Shown: in pieces, positions 1-7,035 of the stretch
Layout of the letters: each line of letters starts with the position of its first letter
Position numbering within the stretch: the first letter of the stretch is position 1
The notes under the pieces: generated by a model
Told to the model about the DNA's origin: nothing
Database searches by the model: none
The model's input: the letters and a program-made list of their open reading frames with translations, nothing else
DNA from: Dehalococcoidia bacterium
Lineage (GTDB): Bacteria; Chloroflexota; Dehalococcoidia; UBA2979
Direction of reading: 5' to 3'
Assembly (NCBI GenBank): GCA_004297315.1
Contig: SCTU01000270.1
Coordinates: forward strand, 1-15,151
Length of the DNA stretch: 15,151 nucleotides
Made by a program: the position numbers and the translations under genes

Positions 1-556
1 GGTCGAGGTTCCCGCCCACGTCGCCCTCGAGCGCAGCGTCGCCCCCGGTGAGCCCCGCCAGCGAGGCCAGGTGGCCCCCCGCGGAGAAGCCGACGAGGTA
101 CACACGCGCGGGGTCCAGGCCGTACTCGTCCGCGTGCGCACGGAGCCAGCGCACGGCTCCCTTTACGTCGTGCAATTGGGCCGGGTGCGAACTGACGCCC
201 GTCAGCCGGTAGTTCACCGCCGCGACGGCGAACCCGCGGTCGCACAGCCCAAGGAGCACGGCCGGGACCGGACGCTTGTCCCCCGTGACCCATGAGCCGC
301 CGTGCAGCCAGACGGCCACGGGCGCGGGCCCGCCTCGCTGGGGCAGGTAGAGGTCAAGCAGGCGCTCGCCATCCGCGTACGCGAGGTCCTGGTACAGGCC
401 CTTCCGCGTCTGCGAACCAGGTGCAGAGCTCCGCGGTTGCGCAGCGGGCACGGCGTCCGGCGCTGCCTCGCGCGAGGGTGACGGTGACGGCGCGCACGCG
501 AGAGCCAGCGTCACGAGCAGCGCCGCCGCCATGCATGTAGCCGCGCGACGAGTCAT
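1..556 (-). CDS. alpha/beta hydrolase (esterase/lipase-like) lipoprotein, 3' end cut by window edge
   Basis: Only the first 185 residues are inside the window. Residues 1-21 form a lipoprotein signal peptide ending in the lipobox LALAC (Cys21), so the enzyme is probably anchored outside the membrane. The oxyanion-hole motif HGGSW lies at residues 85-89 and the nucleophile elbow GFSAGG at 156-161, with Ser158 as nucleophile. This pattern belongs to the BD-FAE / hormone-sensitive-lipase side of the alpha/beta hydrolase fold; the catalytic Asp and His should lie beyond the left edge. The substrate cannot be told from sequence; a carboxylic ester is most likely. It starts 37 bases after the deacetylase stop on the same strand and is probably the last gene of the amidase-deacetylase operon. 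The ATG at 556 has no clear Shine-Dalgarno site; an in-frame ATG at 532 is possible but would remove most of the basic n-region. Confidence 0.85.
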   Translation of the reverse strand, partial: MTRRAATCMAAALLVTLALACAPSPSPSREAAPDAVPAAQPRSSAPGSQTRKGLYQDLAYADGERLLDLYLPQRGGPAPVAVWLHGGSWVTGDKRPVPAVLLGLCDRGFAVAAVNYRLTGVSSHPAQLHDVKGAVRWLRAHADEYGLDPARVYLVGFSAGGHLASLAGLTGGDAALEGDVGGNLD

Positions 557-593
557 GCGACCAGCGTACCGCGATGGACGCGCGGACACGGCG

Positions 594-1541
594 TCACGAA
601 CGCAGCAGCCACTCCAATGTTCCGACCTGATACCCCTGCTGGCGCAGGCCCGCGATGATCGCCGGAAGCGCCGGTCCGTCCTGCGCGGCCGAACCGACAT
701 GGAAGACATAGACGGCGCCGGGGGCGGCCATCCTCAGGCAGCGCGCCTCGATCCCGGTCCGCGAGAGCCCGTTCCACCCCTGCGAATCAACCGTCCACAT
801 CGCGATGATCTCGTAGCCCTGCGTCTGCACGTCCTCCCGCACCGAGGCGTCAAGGTCGCCATACGGTGGGCGGAAGTACGGCTTCGTACTCACGCCGGCG
901 ATGCGGAGCACGGCCGCCTCCGTCATCGCGAGTTCACGTGCCCGCGCCTCCGGCGACTTCGGCGCGCGGCCGGTGGAGAGGCCGGTGAACGAGTCGTGCG
1001 TCTGCGTGTGGTTGATGATGTGGTGGCCCTCCGCCACCATCCTCCGCAGCAGGTCAGGGTTGGCCTCGGCCCACTGGCCCGTCATGCCAAAGGACGCATG
1101 CACGCCGGCGTCGCGAAGCGTGTCCAGGATCTGCTCCGCGTAACCGCGGTCGGCCCCCGCGTCGAACGTGAGCGCGACGCGCTTCTCGGTCGTGGGCACA
1201 CGGTCGACGATGCGTGCACGCGCACCGGCGACGCGCGGCGTCGGTGGCGGCGTTCGTTGCGACGCCGGCGCGGCGGCGAGCGCAGTCGGGGTCGGCGGCG
1301 TGGCGGCGGGCGTCTCTGCGACCGGCACGCTTGCGATGTGCACCATCGCGTCCGACACCTCCAGCGCATCCTGGAGAGCGGCCTCGACTCCTGCCGCCGC
1401 GATCCGGCCGATGTAGGCGGTCGGCGGCGGCGTGGCGCGCACGGCCACCGGTGTCCGCGGAGAGGCGTCGTCGCGACCACATGCCGCGATCAGGAATCCG
1501 GCGGCCAGCGCGGCGACGACGGCGGCACGTTTGGCGTTCAT
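594..1541 (-). CDS. polysaccharide deacetylase (NodB domain) lipoprotein
   Basis: This 315-residue protein has a signal peptide ending in lipobox LIAAC (Cys21), a long Pro/Ala/Thr-rich linker to about residue 110, then a NodB homology domain. The NodB motifs appear in order: TFDAGAD (127 is the catalytic-base Asp position), HTQTH with metal ligands His178 and His182, RPPYGD at 224-229, WTVDSQGW around Asp252, and VFH at His281. The family (carbohydrate esterase 4) removes N-acetyl groups from peptidoglycan or other amino-sugar polymers outside the cell. Motif 1 is TFDAG rather than the usual TFDDG, so the normal second, metal-binding Asp is Ala; Asp131 a few residues on may compensate. The start codon shares one base with the amidase stop (TGATG), indicating translational coupling. 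Fold confidence is high; the exact glycan is unknown. Confidence 0.93.
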   Translation of the reverse strand: MNAKRAAVVAALAAGFLIAACGRDDASPRTPVAVRATPPPTAYIGRIAAAGVEAALQDALEVSDAMVHIASVPVAETPAATPPTPTALAAAPASQRTPPPTPRVAGARARIVDRVPTTEKRVALTFDAGADRGYAEQILDTLRDAGVHASFGMTGQWAEANPDLLRRMVAEGHHIINHTQTHDSFTGLSTGRAPKSPEARARELAMTEAAVLRIAGVSTKPYFRPPYGDLDASVREDVQTQGYEIIAMWTVDSQGWNGLSRTGIEARCLRMAAPGAVYVFHVGSAAQDGPALPAIIAGLRQQGYQVGTLEWLLRS

Positions 1542-2551
1542 CAGGACTGGCCCGCCAGGAAGCGCGAGATGCCGAGGGCCACCCCCCGCGCCAGGGCCTC
1601 ACGTGAGTCGGCGGCAGTGAGCAGGCGGGCGTCCTCGGCGTTGGTGACGAAGAGCAGTTCGACGAGCGCGCCCGGCATCTGCGTCGCGCGGCTGACGATC
1701 GACGCCTGCCCGGCCGAGAAGCCGAGGGCGGCGGGATCACCGCCGCGGCGCAGCACTTCGCCCAGCGACGTCTCGCGTGGCGGGCCGAGGACGAAGAGCG
1801 GGAAGCAGACACCCTGGAACGCGCGCAGGCAGGCGTCGTCCAGCGTCCCGCGGTCGCGCACGTGATAGCCCGAGCGTGTCATCTCCTCGACGACGTTGCG
1901 CTGGATGGTCTGCGCGAGCAGGCGGCTCTGCGCCGCGAAGGGGCGCGCCGCGTTGTAGTAGGTCTCGACGCCGTCCGCAGAGGGGTCGTTCAGCCCGTTC
2001 GAGTGCAGTGAGACGAAGAGCGCCGCGCCGGCGGTGTTCGCGAGGTCGACCCGCGCCTGGAGGTCGCGCCGCTGCGCGCTGAATCCCTGCGGCTGGCCGG
2101 CGCCGTCCAGGCCCGCCACCGCGCGCCCGGCATCGCTACGTGTCATCAGCACGCGATACCCGGCCTGCGTAAGCAAACGCTCGACGCGCCGGCCCATGTC
2201 GAGGTTTGAATCCTTCTCCACGATGCCGTTCGCCGCCGCGCCGATCTCGTCGCCCCCGTGGCCGGGGTCGACGACGACGAGCGCGCCGTCGCCCGGCGGC
2301 ATGACGACTTGTGCGAGGTCCACGGGAGCGGTTGCGGTGGCTGCGCCAGCACTGGACGGAGGAGGCGGGACGGCCTCAGTTGCCGCAGCACTCGACGGGT
2401 TCACCGGCGCGTCTGTCACGGCCGTCGCAGTCGCCGTTGCGGGCGCAGGACTCGCCGGCGCGGGCATAGCAGCGCCAGGCGCTGGCTCGCCGGAACAGGC
2501 GACCGTCAGCGCCCCAGCCACTATCAGCGGCCACAGGGCACGATGGAGCAA
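1541..2551 (-). CDS. N-acetylmuramoyl-L-alanine amidase (Amidase_3) lipoprotein
   Basis: This 336-residue zinc amidase should cut the bond between N-acetylmuramic acid and the L-Ala of the stem peptide in peptidoglycan. It begins with a signal peptide and lipobox LTVAC (Cys19), then a Pro/Ala/Thr-rich linker to about residue 85. The catalytic domain shows DPGHGG (zinc ligand His98), VEKDSNL (Glu112), SLHSN (His183) and VELLFVTN (catalytic Glu298), all in family order. The segment between about residues 240 and 292 is longer than in the usual domain and carries two Cys (241, 249). The start is a TTG at 2551 with GGAGG four bases upstream; it is chosen because it gives a complete lipoprotein signal and no in-frame ATG lies nearby. 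It is the first gene of a minus-strand operon with the deacetylase and hydrolase, suggesting coordinated wall trimming. Confidence 0.94.
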   Translation of the reverse strand: MLHRALWPLIVAGALTVACSGEPAPGAAMPAPASPAPATATATAVTDAPVNPSSAAATEAVPPPPSSAGAATATAPVDLAQVVMPPGDGALVVVDPGHGGDEIGAAANGIVEKDSNLDMGRRVERLLTQAGYRVLMTRSDAGRAVAGLDGAGQPQGFSAQRRDLQARVDLANTAGAALFVSLHSNGLNDPSADGVETYYNAARPFAAQSRLLAQTIQRNVVEEMTRSGYHVRDRGTLDDACLRAFQGVCFPLFVLGPPRETSLGEVLRRGGDPAALGFSAGQASIVSRATQMPGALVELLFVTNAEDARLLTAADSREALARGVALGISRFLAGQS

Positions 2552-2709
2552 GCGGCCTCCGCCTCGACCCGCCGGTTCCGCCTCGACGGGCCCGAAGCAT
2601 CACCAGCATAGCGGCAGCGCCACGCATTCTGTGCGCGACACAAGCGAGGATTGGATATCCTCACCCGCAACCCCCACAGGTTGATCGGCGCCGAGTGGTG
2701 GCGCAGCAC
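2552..2709. promoter_or_regulatory. divergent intergenic region between the amidase and carboxypeptidase operons
   Basis: This stretch must hold promoters for both directions. On the plus strand TATCCT (2656-2661) fits a -10 hexamer, inside GATATCCTC, which resembles GATAGCCTC upstream of two other plus-strand genes in this window. On the minus strand TATGCT (complement of 2605-2610) is a good -10 match for the amidase operon. No convincing -35 partner is visible for either, so these are candidates only. No other structure was seen here. Confidence 0.35.
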
Positions 2710-3723
2710 ATGACGCAGCGCGGTCTGACCCTCCGCTTGTTGGCGGCGCTTCTCCTGCTCCTGCTCACGGCAGGCGTCGCTGCGTGCGCCTCCGACGGCC
2801 ACGCGGCCGTCGAGATCACGCCCGCGCCGGTCGCAAGCGATGCGTCGGCGGCCGCGGTGGAACTGGAGGGCGGCTCTGCGCCCCTGGTTACGGCGGTCGA
2901 CCCGGGCCGTCCGCTCCCGGGCTTCTGGTCAAGCGCCCCTCGCGTGTCCGCGGACGCAACGATCTTTGCGCCAGTGAACACCGCACTCGCTGCGGTCGTC
3001 ATGGACGAGGCCTCGGGCGCCGTCCTCTACGAGAAGGACGCGCACCGGGCCTTGCCGCCGGCGAGCCTGACGAAGATCGCGACGGCGATCCTCGCCGCCG
3101 AAAGCGGCCGCCTGGACGAGTTGGTCACCGTCGACGTCGACAGCCGCGTCATGCGCGGCAGCACCGTGATGGGCCTGGTCCCCGGCGACCGCTTCACGCT
3201 CCGGGAACTGCTTCACGGCCTGATGATGCCGTCCGGGAACGACGCCGCGCTGGCGATCGGCCGCGCCCTGGCCGGGTCGGACGCAGCGTTCGTACAGCAG
3301 ATGAACGACCTGTCGCGACGGCTGGGGCTGACAGACACGAGTTGGGCGAATCCGCACGGGCTCGGAGGCGCGAACCACTACACCTCCGCGTACGACCTCG
3401 CGATCCTGTCGCGCTACTACATGTCCTTCCCTGCGTTGCGCGATGTGGTGTCGAAGCGCTCGTACACCGCCGGGGTCGACCGCCCGATCGAGATGTGGAC
3501 GCTGAACCCGCTGTTTGGCTATCCGGGTGTCGACGGTTTGAAGACCGGCTACACGCGGACCGCGGGCAACACGCTTGTGACCTCGCGCGTGAAGGACGGC
3601 CACCGGATCTTCGTCGTGATCCTGAACGACCGGGAGCGCGCGGGTGACGCGTGGGCGCTCTCCCAGTGGGCGTTCGAGACCTACCGCTGGCCGGGGACGG
3701 CCGTCTCCGCCGCGGCCCGCTAG
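2710..3723 (+). CDS. D-alanyl-D-alanine carboxypeptidase (peptidase S11) lipoprotein
   Basis: This serine DD-carboxypeptidase (low-molecular-weight penicillin-binding protein) removes the terminal D-Ala from peptidoglycan pentapeptides and so limits cross-linking. Counting from the ATG at 2710 it has 337 residues. It shows a Leu-rich signal peptide with lipobox GVAAC (Cys26), the SxxK motif SLTK (Ser119, Lys122), SGN (175-177) and KTG (278-280). The protein ends soon after the catalytic domain. It lacks the C-terminal domain and amphipathic helix that anchor classical PBP5-type enzymes; the lipid at Cys26 presumably replaces that anchor. GTG codons at 2695 and 2698 are possible alternative starts; the ATG is preferred because it gives a compact basic n-region and a weak GGTGG site lies eight bases upstream. 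Its stop overlaps the convergent flippase-like gene stop in a CTAG palindrome. Confidence 0.93.
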   Translation: MTQRGLTLRLLAALLLLLLTAGVAACASDGHAAVEITPAPVASDASAAAVELEGGSAPLVTAVDPGRPLPGFWSSAPRVSADATIFAPVNTALAAVVMDEASGAVLYEKDAHRALPPASLTKIATAILAAESGRLDELVTVDVDSRVMRGSTVMGLVPGDRFTLRELLHGLMMPSGNDAALAIGRALAGSDAAFVQQMNDLSRRLGLTDTSWANPHGLGGANHYTSAYDLAILSRYYMSFPALRDVVSKRSYTAGVDRPIEMWTLNPLFGYPGVDGLKTGYTRTAGNTLVTSRVKDGHRIFVVILNDRERAGDAWALSQWAFETYRWPGTAVSAAAR

Positions 3724-4757
3724 ACCGTGTCCACCGCGGCCGCGCGCCTGCGCAGGAACGAGGCGTATACGGGCAGCGTCGCGAGAAACGGCACGAGGTA
3801 GTAGACGAGCCGAAACAGGAGCGAGCCGAGCACGGCGACTTCGAGCGGCACGCCTTGCACCGCGAGCACGGCTGCGAGCGATCCGTCCTGCACACCGAGG
3901 CCCCCAGGCAGCAGCGAGGCAAACCCCGCCACGACAGCGACCGAGAAGCCGCCCACCAGCACACCGAGCGCGACCGGCTCTCCCACTGCATCGAGGCAGA
4001 ACCACAGCACGCCCAGCGCCGCCGCCCAATCCAGCACGAGGAACACACACGGCCACCACGCCGCCGCGGGGTCGCGCCTCAGTGCAGACGACGTCCGGCC
4101 GAGGGCCGCGTCGAGGTCGCCGAGCTCTCGGGCAAGCGGGGCCGTCCACCGGGCCGGGAGCAGGGCCCCCGCCAGCGCGATCCCGCCATGGACGAGCAGG
4201 GCGCGCAACCGCGTGCTGAACATCGCCATCGAGGAGACGGCGAAGAAGCCGACGACCACCAGGCCCCCCGCTTCCAACGTCCTTCGCCACGCCTCGTCGG
4301 TGGCCGGGTCGCGGATCAGGTGAAAGATGCCGGCCGCCAGCAACCCGAACATCGCCAGGTTGTTCAGGTACGAGTGGACAAGCGACATCGCCAGCGTGTC
4401 GCCTGTCGCAACCCCGTAGCGCCTCGCGAGCACCGCACGAAGCGAGTACCCGGCGACGCCGCCGAAAGAGATCAACTGGTTCACGGCGACCGACACGAAC
4501 GCGATCCGCAGCATCGGCCAGCGCGGGGCGCTGACGCCGACCGCGCGTCCGAGCGAGACCAAACCCGCGCTGATGAACACGTACGAGGCGCCCGTGAGCA
4601 GGAGCGCGGGGACGACGCGCGCCCAGTCCGTGCGCCCCAGCAATTCGCCGAGGCCTCGGACGTTCGCCGTCGCGGCCAACCCTGCCGCCACGACCACCAG
4701 CGCGAGCAGCCAGGGAAGGACGCGCGGGCCGCGGCCGCCGTACGTCGGACCGGTCAC
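3720..4757 (-). CDS. YbhN / LPG-synthase-TM family membrane protein (MprF flippase-like half)
   Basis: This 345-residue protein is mostly hydrophobic, with about seven or eight predicted membrane segments. It contains the family hallmark region near NQLISFGGVAGYSLRAVLAR, which matches the UPF0104 / lysylphosphatidylglycerol-synthase transmembrane family. In classical MprF this part is the flippase half that moves aminoacylated phosphatidylglycerol to the outer leaflet. The gene starts with GTG at 4757 and overlaps the stop of the upstream DUF2156 gene by four bases (GTGA), so the two are translationally coupled and probably act together. The role as flippase is inferred from the neighbour and the family; a stand-alone YbhN-type transporter for another lipid is possible. 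Its TAG stop shares the CTAG at 3720-3723 with the carboxypeptidase stop. Confidence 0.87.
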   Translation of the reverse strand: MTGPTYGGRGPRVLPWLLALVVVAAGLAATANVRGLGELLGRTDWARVVPALLLTGASYVFISAGLVSLGRAVGVSAPRWPMLRIAFVSVAVNQLISFGGVAGYSLRAVLARRYGVATGDTLAMSLVHSYLNNLAMFGLLAAGIFHLIRDPATDEAWRRTLEAGGLVVVGFFAVSSMAMFSTRLRALLVHGGIALAGALLPARWTAPLARELGDLDAALGRTSSALRRDPAAAWWPCVFLVLDWAAALGVLWFCLDAVGEPVALGVLVGGFSVAVVAGFASLLPGGLGVQDGSLAAVLAVQGVPLEVAVLGSLLFRLVYYLVPFLATLPVYASFLRRRAAAVDTV

Positions 4758-6448
4758 CGGTCGGCCGTGAGCCGGAGCAGCGCGAACGAGACCCGCGCGA
4801 GGCCGAGTGGCCCGCCGCTATAGATCAGATAGCGGTCCTCCCATTCCGGCTCAAACTTCTCCTTGTAGGCCCGGAGCCCGCGATACGAGAAGAGCCGGTT
4901 CAACCGGTCGGTCAGCTCATGGATCGCGCGCTCCTCGATCGACGAGTCCGGCGACTCGCCCACACCGGCAAAGGGGGCTAGGCCCTCGCTGAACCAACGG
5001 AAACCGTGCGCGTGGAAGTCCAACATCATCGAGGTGAACAGAAAGTCCATCGTCCCGTTCACCACGTCCGGCCGGTGCCGCATCAGGTCGACGGTGGCCT
5101 CGCCGGGCCGGTACGAAGGGACGACGTTTGCGAACGCGGTCGCGAGGCCATCGCTCCCGCGCACCACGTAGGCCGGACACGCGCGCAGGTAGTCACGCGA
5201 CCACTGGCCGAGGGTGAACCCACGCTCGCGCCGTCCGGGGACGGTCAGCCAGCCGCGCGAGATCTCCTCGAGTTCGTCGAGCAGGTGCGGGGACAGCGGC
5301 GGCTCCACGCGCTCGAGCCGGAATCCCTCGCGCTCGAACCGGCGGCGCAGGTAGCGGAACCATTTCCCCGTCGAGGTCTCTGCCGCGAAGCGATCGAGGT
5401 CGACCGAGGCTTCCTCGCCCACCTTCAGCGCCTGTAACCCGCGCGCGCGATAGGCCGGCAGCATCTCCGGCGTGACCTGGTGGAACGCCGCGACCCAGCC
5501 GTTGTCGGCACACAGCGCCAGGAAGTCATCGAGCGCCGCTTCGGCCGCTTCGCGATCGCCGGTCGGATTGCCCAGCGCAACCGCGCAGCCGGCCGCGACG
5601 CTGTAGGCAACCGCACCCTGCCTCGTGCGGTCGAAGACGTAGGCCTTGTCCGGCCAGCACTTGAAGACGTCCAGCGACGAACCACCGTGCTGCTCGAGCA
5701 AGGCGCGGACCTCGGCACGCTCATGGGGCAGCGTGCGATGGCGATAGCGGATCGGGAGCGCGAGCGTGAACGCGATCAGCGTGGCGCCTGCGAACGTGGC
5801 GGCGTCCAGGGAGTAGAGGAACCACCGCGCGTACCGCGTCGCCGCATGGAGGTCCGGGTTGCCCAGCAGCACCATCTGGCGCGCGGTGTGACGCACGGCC
5901 TGCGCCAGCCCGAACTCCACGCCAAAGTCGCGGTGGTCGAGGTACTCGAACCCTAGCACGCCATATGCGAACGCGAGCGCGGCAATCCCGACGGCAGCGA
6001 CGACGCCTTGCGCCACGCTCCACGGCTCGCTGCGGACGGTGAACTGCCGGCGGCTCGTCGCAAGCAGCACGAGCAGCAGCGCGGGGCCGAGCGCGAGCGG
6101 GGCCGTGCCCGCCTTCAGGAGGTGCGCCGTGAGCGCGACGGCCGAGGCCGCCACGGCCAGCCACCAGGCGACTCGGCGCCGCCTCATCAGGTGGTACGCG
6201 AGGTACACCAGCACCATGCCGAACGCCGCGGAGAGCGGATGCCCCCAGTGGTGCAGCCCGAACGGCAGCGCGTCCCCCAGGAGGCTCGGCTGGCGGGGCA
6301 GGCGCATGACGGTCGGGAGGCCGAGGGCGATCAGTCCGTTGACGAGTGCCAGGACGGCCGCGGCTCGCACTCCCCAGGGCGAAACACGCTCGGCGACGCC
6401 AAGAATGGCCGTGGAGGAGGGGCGCCGGAGCGGCTGGACGAAACTCAT
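4754..6448 (-). CDS. DUF2156 phosphatidylglycerol lysyltransferase-like protein (MprF synthase half)
   Basis: The protein is 564 residues from the ATG at 6448. The N-terminal half holds about six membrane spans. The C-terminal half is the cytosolic DUF2156 / LPG_synthase_C domain, with conserved stretches such as VAYSVAAGCAVALGNPTGD, TVDLMRHRP, NGTMDFLF and GLAPFAGVGE. The family transfers an amino acid from aminoacyl-tRNA to phosphatidylglycerol, lowering the negative surface charge; the amino acid used here (Lys, Ala or other) cannot be read from sequence. The frame stays open to a GTG at 6535, but ATG 6448 is preferred: GAGGA lies just upstream, and a good -10 candidate (TATGAT, complement of 6479-6484) would fall inside the longer version. 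It overlaps the flippase-like gene by four bases. Together they reproduce MprF as two polypeptides. Confidence 0.9.
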   Translation of the reverse strand: MSFVQPLRRPSSTAILGVAERVSPWGVRAAAVLALVNGLIALGLPTVMRLPRQPSLLGDALPFGLHHWGHPLSAAFGMVLVYLAYHLMRRRRVAWWLAVAASAVALTAHLLKAGTAPLALGPALLLVLLATSRRQFTVRSEPWSVAQGVVAAVGIAALAFAYGVLGFEYLDHRDFGVEFGLAQAVRHTARQMVLLGNPDLHAATRYARWFLYSLDAATFAGATLIAFTLALPIRYRHRTLPHERAEVRALLEQHGGSSLDVFKCWPDKAYVFDRTRQGAVAYSVAAGCAVALGNPTGDREAAEAALDDFLALCADNGWVAAFHQVTPEMLPAYRARGLQALKVGEEASVDLDRFAAETSTGKWFRYLRRRFEREGFRLERVEPPLSPHLLDELEEISRGWLTVPGRRERGFTLGQWSRDYLRACPAYVVRGSDGLATAFANVVPSYRPGEATVDLMRHRPDVVNGTMDFLFTSMMLDFHAHGFRWFSEGLAPFAGVGESPDSSIEERAIHELTDRLNRLFSYRGLRAYKEKFEPEWEDRYLIYSGGPLGLARVSFALLRLTADR

Positions 6449-6585
6449 CTGTCCTCGAAGAGGGAAACGGTGTCTTCGATCATACGCCGGTACCAGGGAG
6501 GAGAGGAGTTGCCAGCCGGGAATAACATACGTCACGCGTCGGGCAGCCGAGGGGCACGCCGAACGACCGTATGGGAGGAAGCAAG
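6449..6585. promoter_or_regulatory. divergent promoter region between the split-MprF operon and the YHS-like gene
   Basis: On the minus strand TATGAT (complement of 6479-6484) is a near-consensus -10 that would start a roughly 25-base leader for the ATG at 6448; no clear -35 is seen. On the plus strand the strong Shine-Dalgarno GGGAGGAA (6573-6580) decides the ATG at 6586. The candidate TAACAT (6523-6528) has no -35 partner at a normal distance. Confidence 0.4.
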
Positions 6586-6744
6586 ATGGCAGACAAGGCC
6601 TGTTTGGTGTGCAGCAAGCCGATCCCCGAGGGGAAAGAGATGAAGTGGAACCACGAGGGCAAGTGGCTCGTGTTCGACGACATGGGCTGCCGCAACCGCT
6701 TCATCGGCAACCCGAAGAAGTACCTGGACGCTGCTGCCACCTAG
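6586..6744 (+). CDS. small YHS-like Cys protein (52 aa)
   Basis: This tiny gene is supported by a strong Shine-Dalgarno (GGGAGGAA, ending five bases before the ATG), clean codon use and two tandem stops (TAG TAG). The protein has Cys6-x2-Cys9 near its start, then Cys35 in the motif GCRNRFIGNPKKYL. This order resembles the YHS domain (CxxC, aromatic strand, then xxGCxxxFxxxPxxYL), a small metal-binding or metal-sensing fold found alone and in metal-transport proteins. Only one Cys remains of the usual second pair, where the sequence reads FDDMGC, so a three-Cys site or a site completed by His23 or an Asp is likely. It stands alone between a divergent promoter region and the thiamine operon. 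Function is unknown; binding of a transition metal is an inference. Confidence 0.8.
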   Translation: MADKACLVCSKPIPEGKEMKWNHEGKWLVFDDMGCRNRFIGNPKKYLDAAAT

Positions 6745-6780
6745 TAGAGGAGGCGTCTCGGGCCAGCCGCGACTGCGCCG

Positions 6781-6810
6781 TTGAGGGCGCATCGCGTGGC
6801 GTGATAGCCT
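6781..6810 (+). promoter_or_regulatory. sigma-70-type promoter candidate for the thiamine operon
   Basis: TTGAGG (6781-6786) and TAGCCT (6805-6810) are separated by 18 bases, and TGA precedes the -10 as in an extended -10 element. Transcription would start near 6817, about 18 bases before the TPP aptamer. This is the best-matched promoter seen in the window, but it is a prediction from pattern only. Confidence 0.5.
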
Positions 6811-6819
6811 CAAGTCAAT

Positions 6820-6833
6820 TCACCGCACGGTGA
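6820..6833 (+). repeat. inverted repeat at the start of the thiamine leader
   Basis: TCACCG, two bases, CGGTGA: a perfect 6+6 palindrome directly before the TPP aptamer and just after the predicted transcription start. It may be a protein operator or a small hairpin at the 5' end of the RNA (TCACC/GGTGA with a four-base loop). Confidence 0.45.
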
Positions 6834-6834
6834 G

Positions 6835-6915
6835 CCGCTGGGGGGGCCGCAAGGCTGAGATCCGCAAGGACCACCCCTGGAACCTGACCTCGGTCATGCG
6901 AGCGTAGGGAAGCGG
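6835..6915 (+). promoter_or_regulatory. TPP riboswitch aptamer (THI element)
   Basis: The conserved TPP aptamer blocks occur in order: CCGC (6835-6838) closing with GCGG (6912-6915) as P1, a G-run pairing with the ACCCC near 6873, CTGAGA at 6855-6860, AACCTGA at 6881-6887, and GCGTAGGGA ending at 6910. In known THI elements thiamine pyrophosphate binding shuts off thiamine synthesis or uptake genes. The next gene is a thiamine-binding protein, followed by a ThiXYZ transporter, which fits exactly. The aptamer-to-start distance of about 120 bases leaves room for an expression platform that is annotated separately. Confidence 0.95.
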
Positions 6916-6922
6916 AGCGAAC

Positions 6923-7034
6923 GATGACGGAGCCCACCGGGCCTCCGTGTCCCATCGGACGTCGCCACACCTCTCCCGCCTTGCGCACCGGGCGGTCCCG
7001 CTGCGGCCTGCCGGCCATGCGAGAGGTGGGACAC
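6923..7034 (+). promoter_or_regulatory. expression platform of the TPP riboswitch: hairpins that can mask the first ribosome binding site
   Basis: A strong stem at 6927-6948 (ACGGAGCCC with GGGCCTCCGT, one bulged C, loop ACC) follows the aptamer. CACCTCTC (6968-6975) is fully complementary to GAGAGGTG (7021-7028), which contains the Shine-Dalgarno for the GTG at 7036. GTGTCCCA (6947-6954) is fully complementary to TGGGACAC (7027-7034), right next to the start codon. The 6947-6954 pairing competes with an outer extension of the first stem (GATG 6923-6926 with CATC 6953-6956). No U-run follows any stem, so control of translation rather than termination is inferred. Confidence 0.65.
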
Positions 7035-7035
7035 C

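Noticed and set aside
531..1865. Long plus-strand open frame opposite the deacetylase and amidase
   Set aside because: Arg-rich low-complexity product with no domain; a mirror frame typical of high-GC coding DNA, while the opposite strand carries complete catalytic motifs.
2929..4290. Long minus-strand open frame opposite the carboxypeptidase and across the flippase-like gene
   Set aside because: Its product is Arg/Gly-rich with no family match and conflicts with two well-supported genes.
3651..4823. Long plus-strand open frame opposite the flippase-like gene
   Set aside because: Highly charged, repetitive composition (Arg, Gln, His, Glu) from reading the reverse of a membrane protein gene.
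6449..6535. N-terminal extension of the DUF2156 protein to a GTG at 6535
   Set aside because: The extension has no family similarity and would bury the best promoter candidate; ATG 6448 has a purine-rich site just before it.
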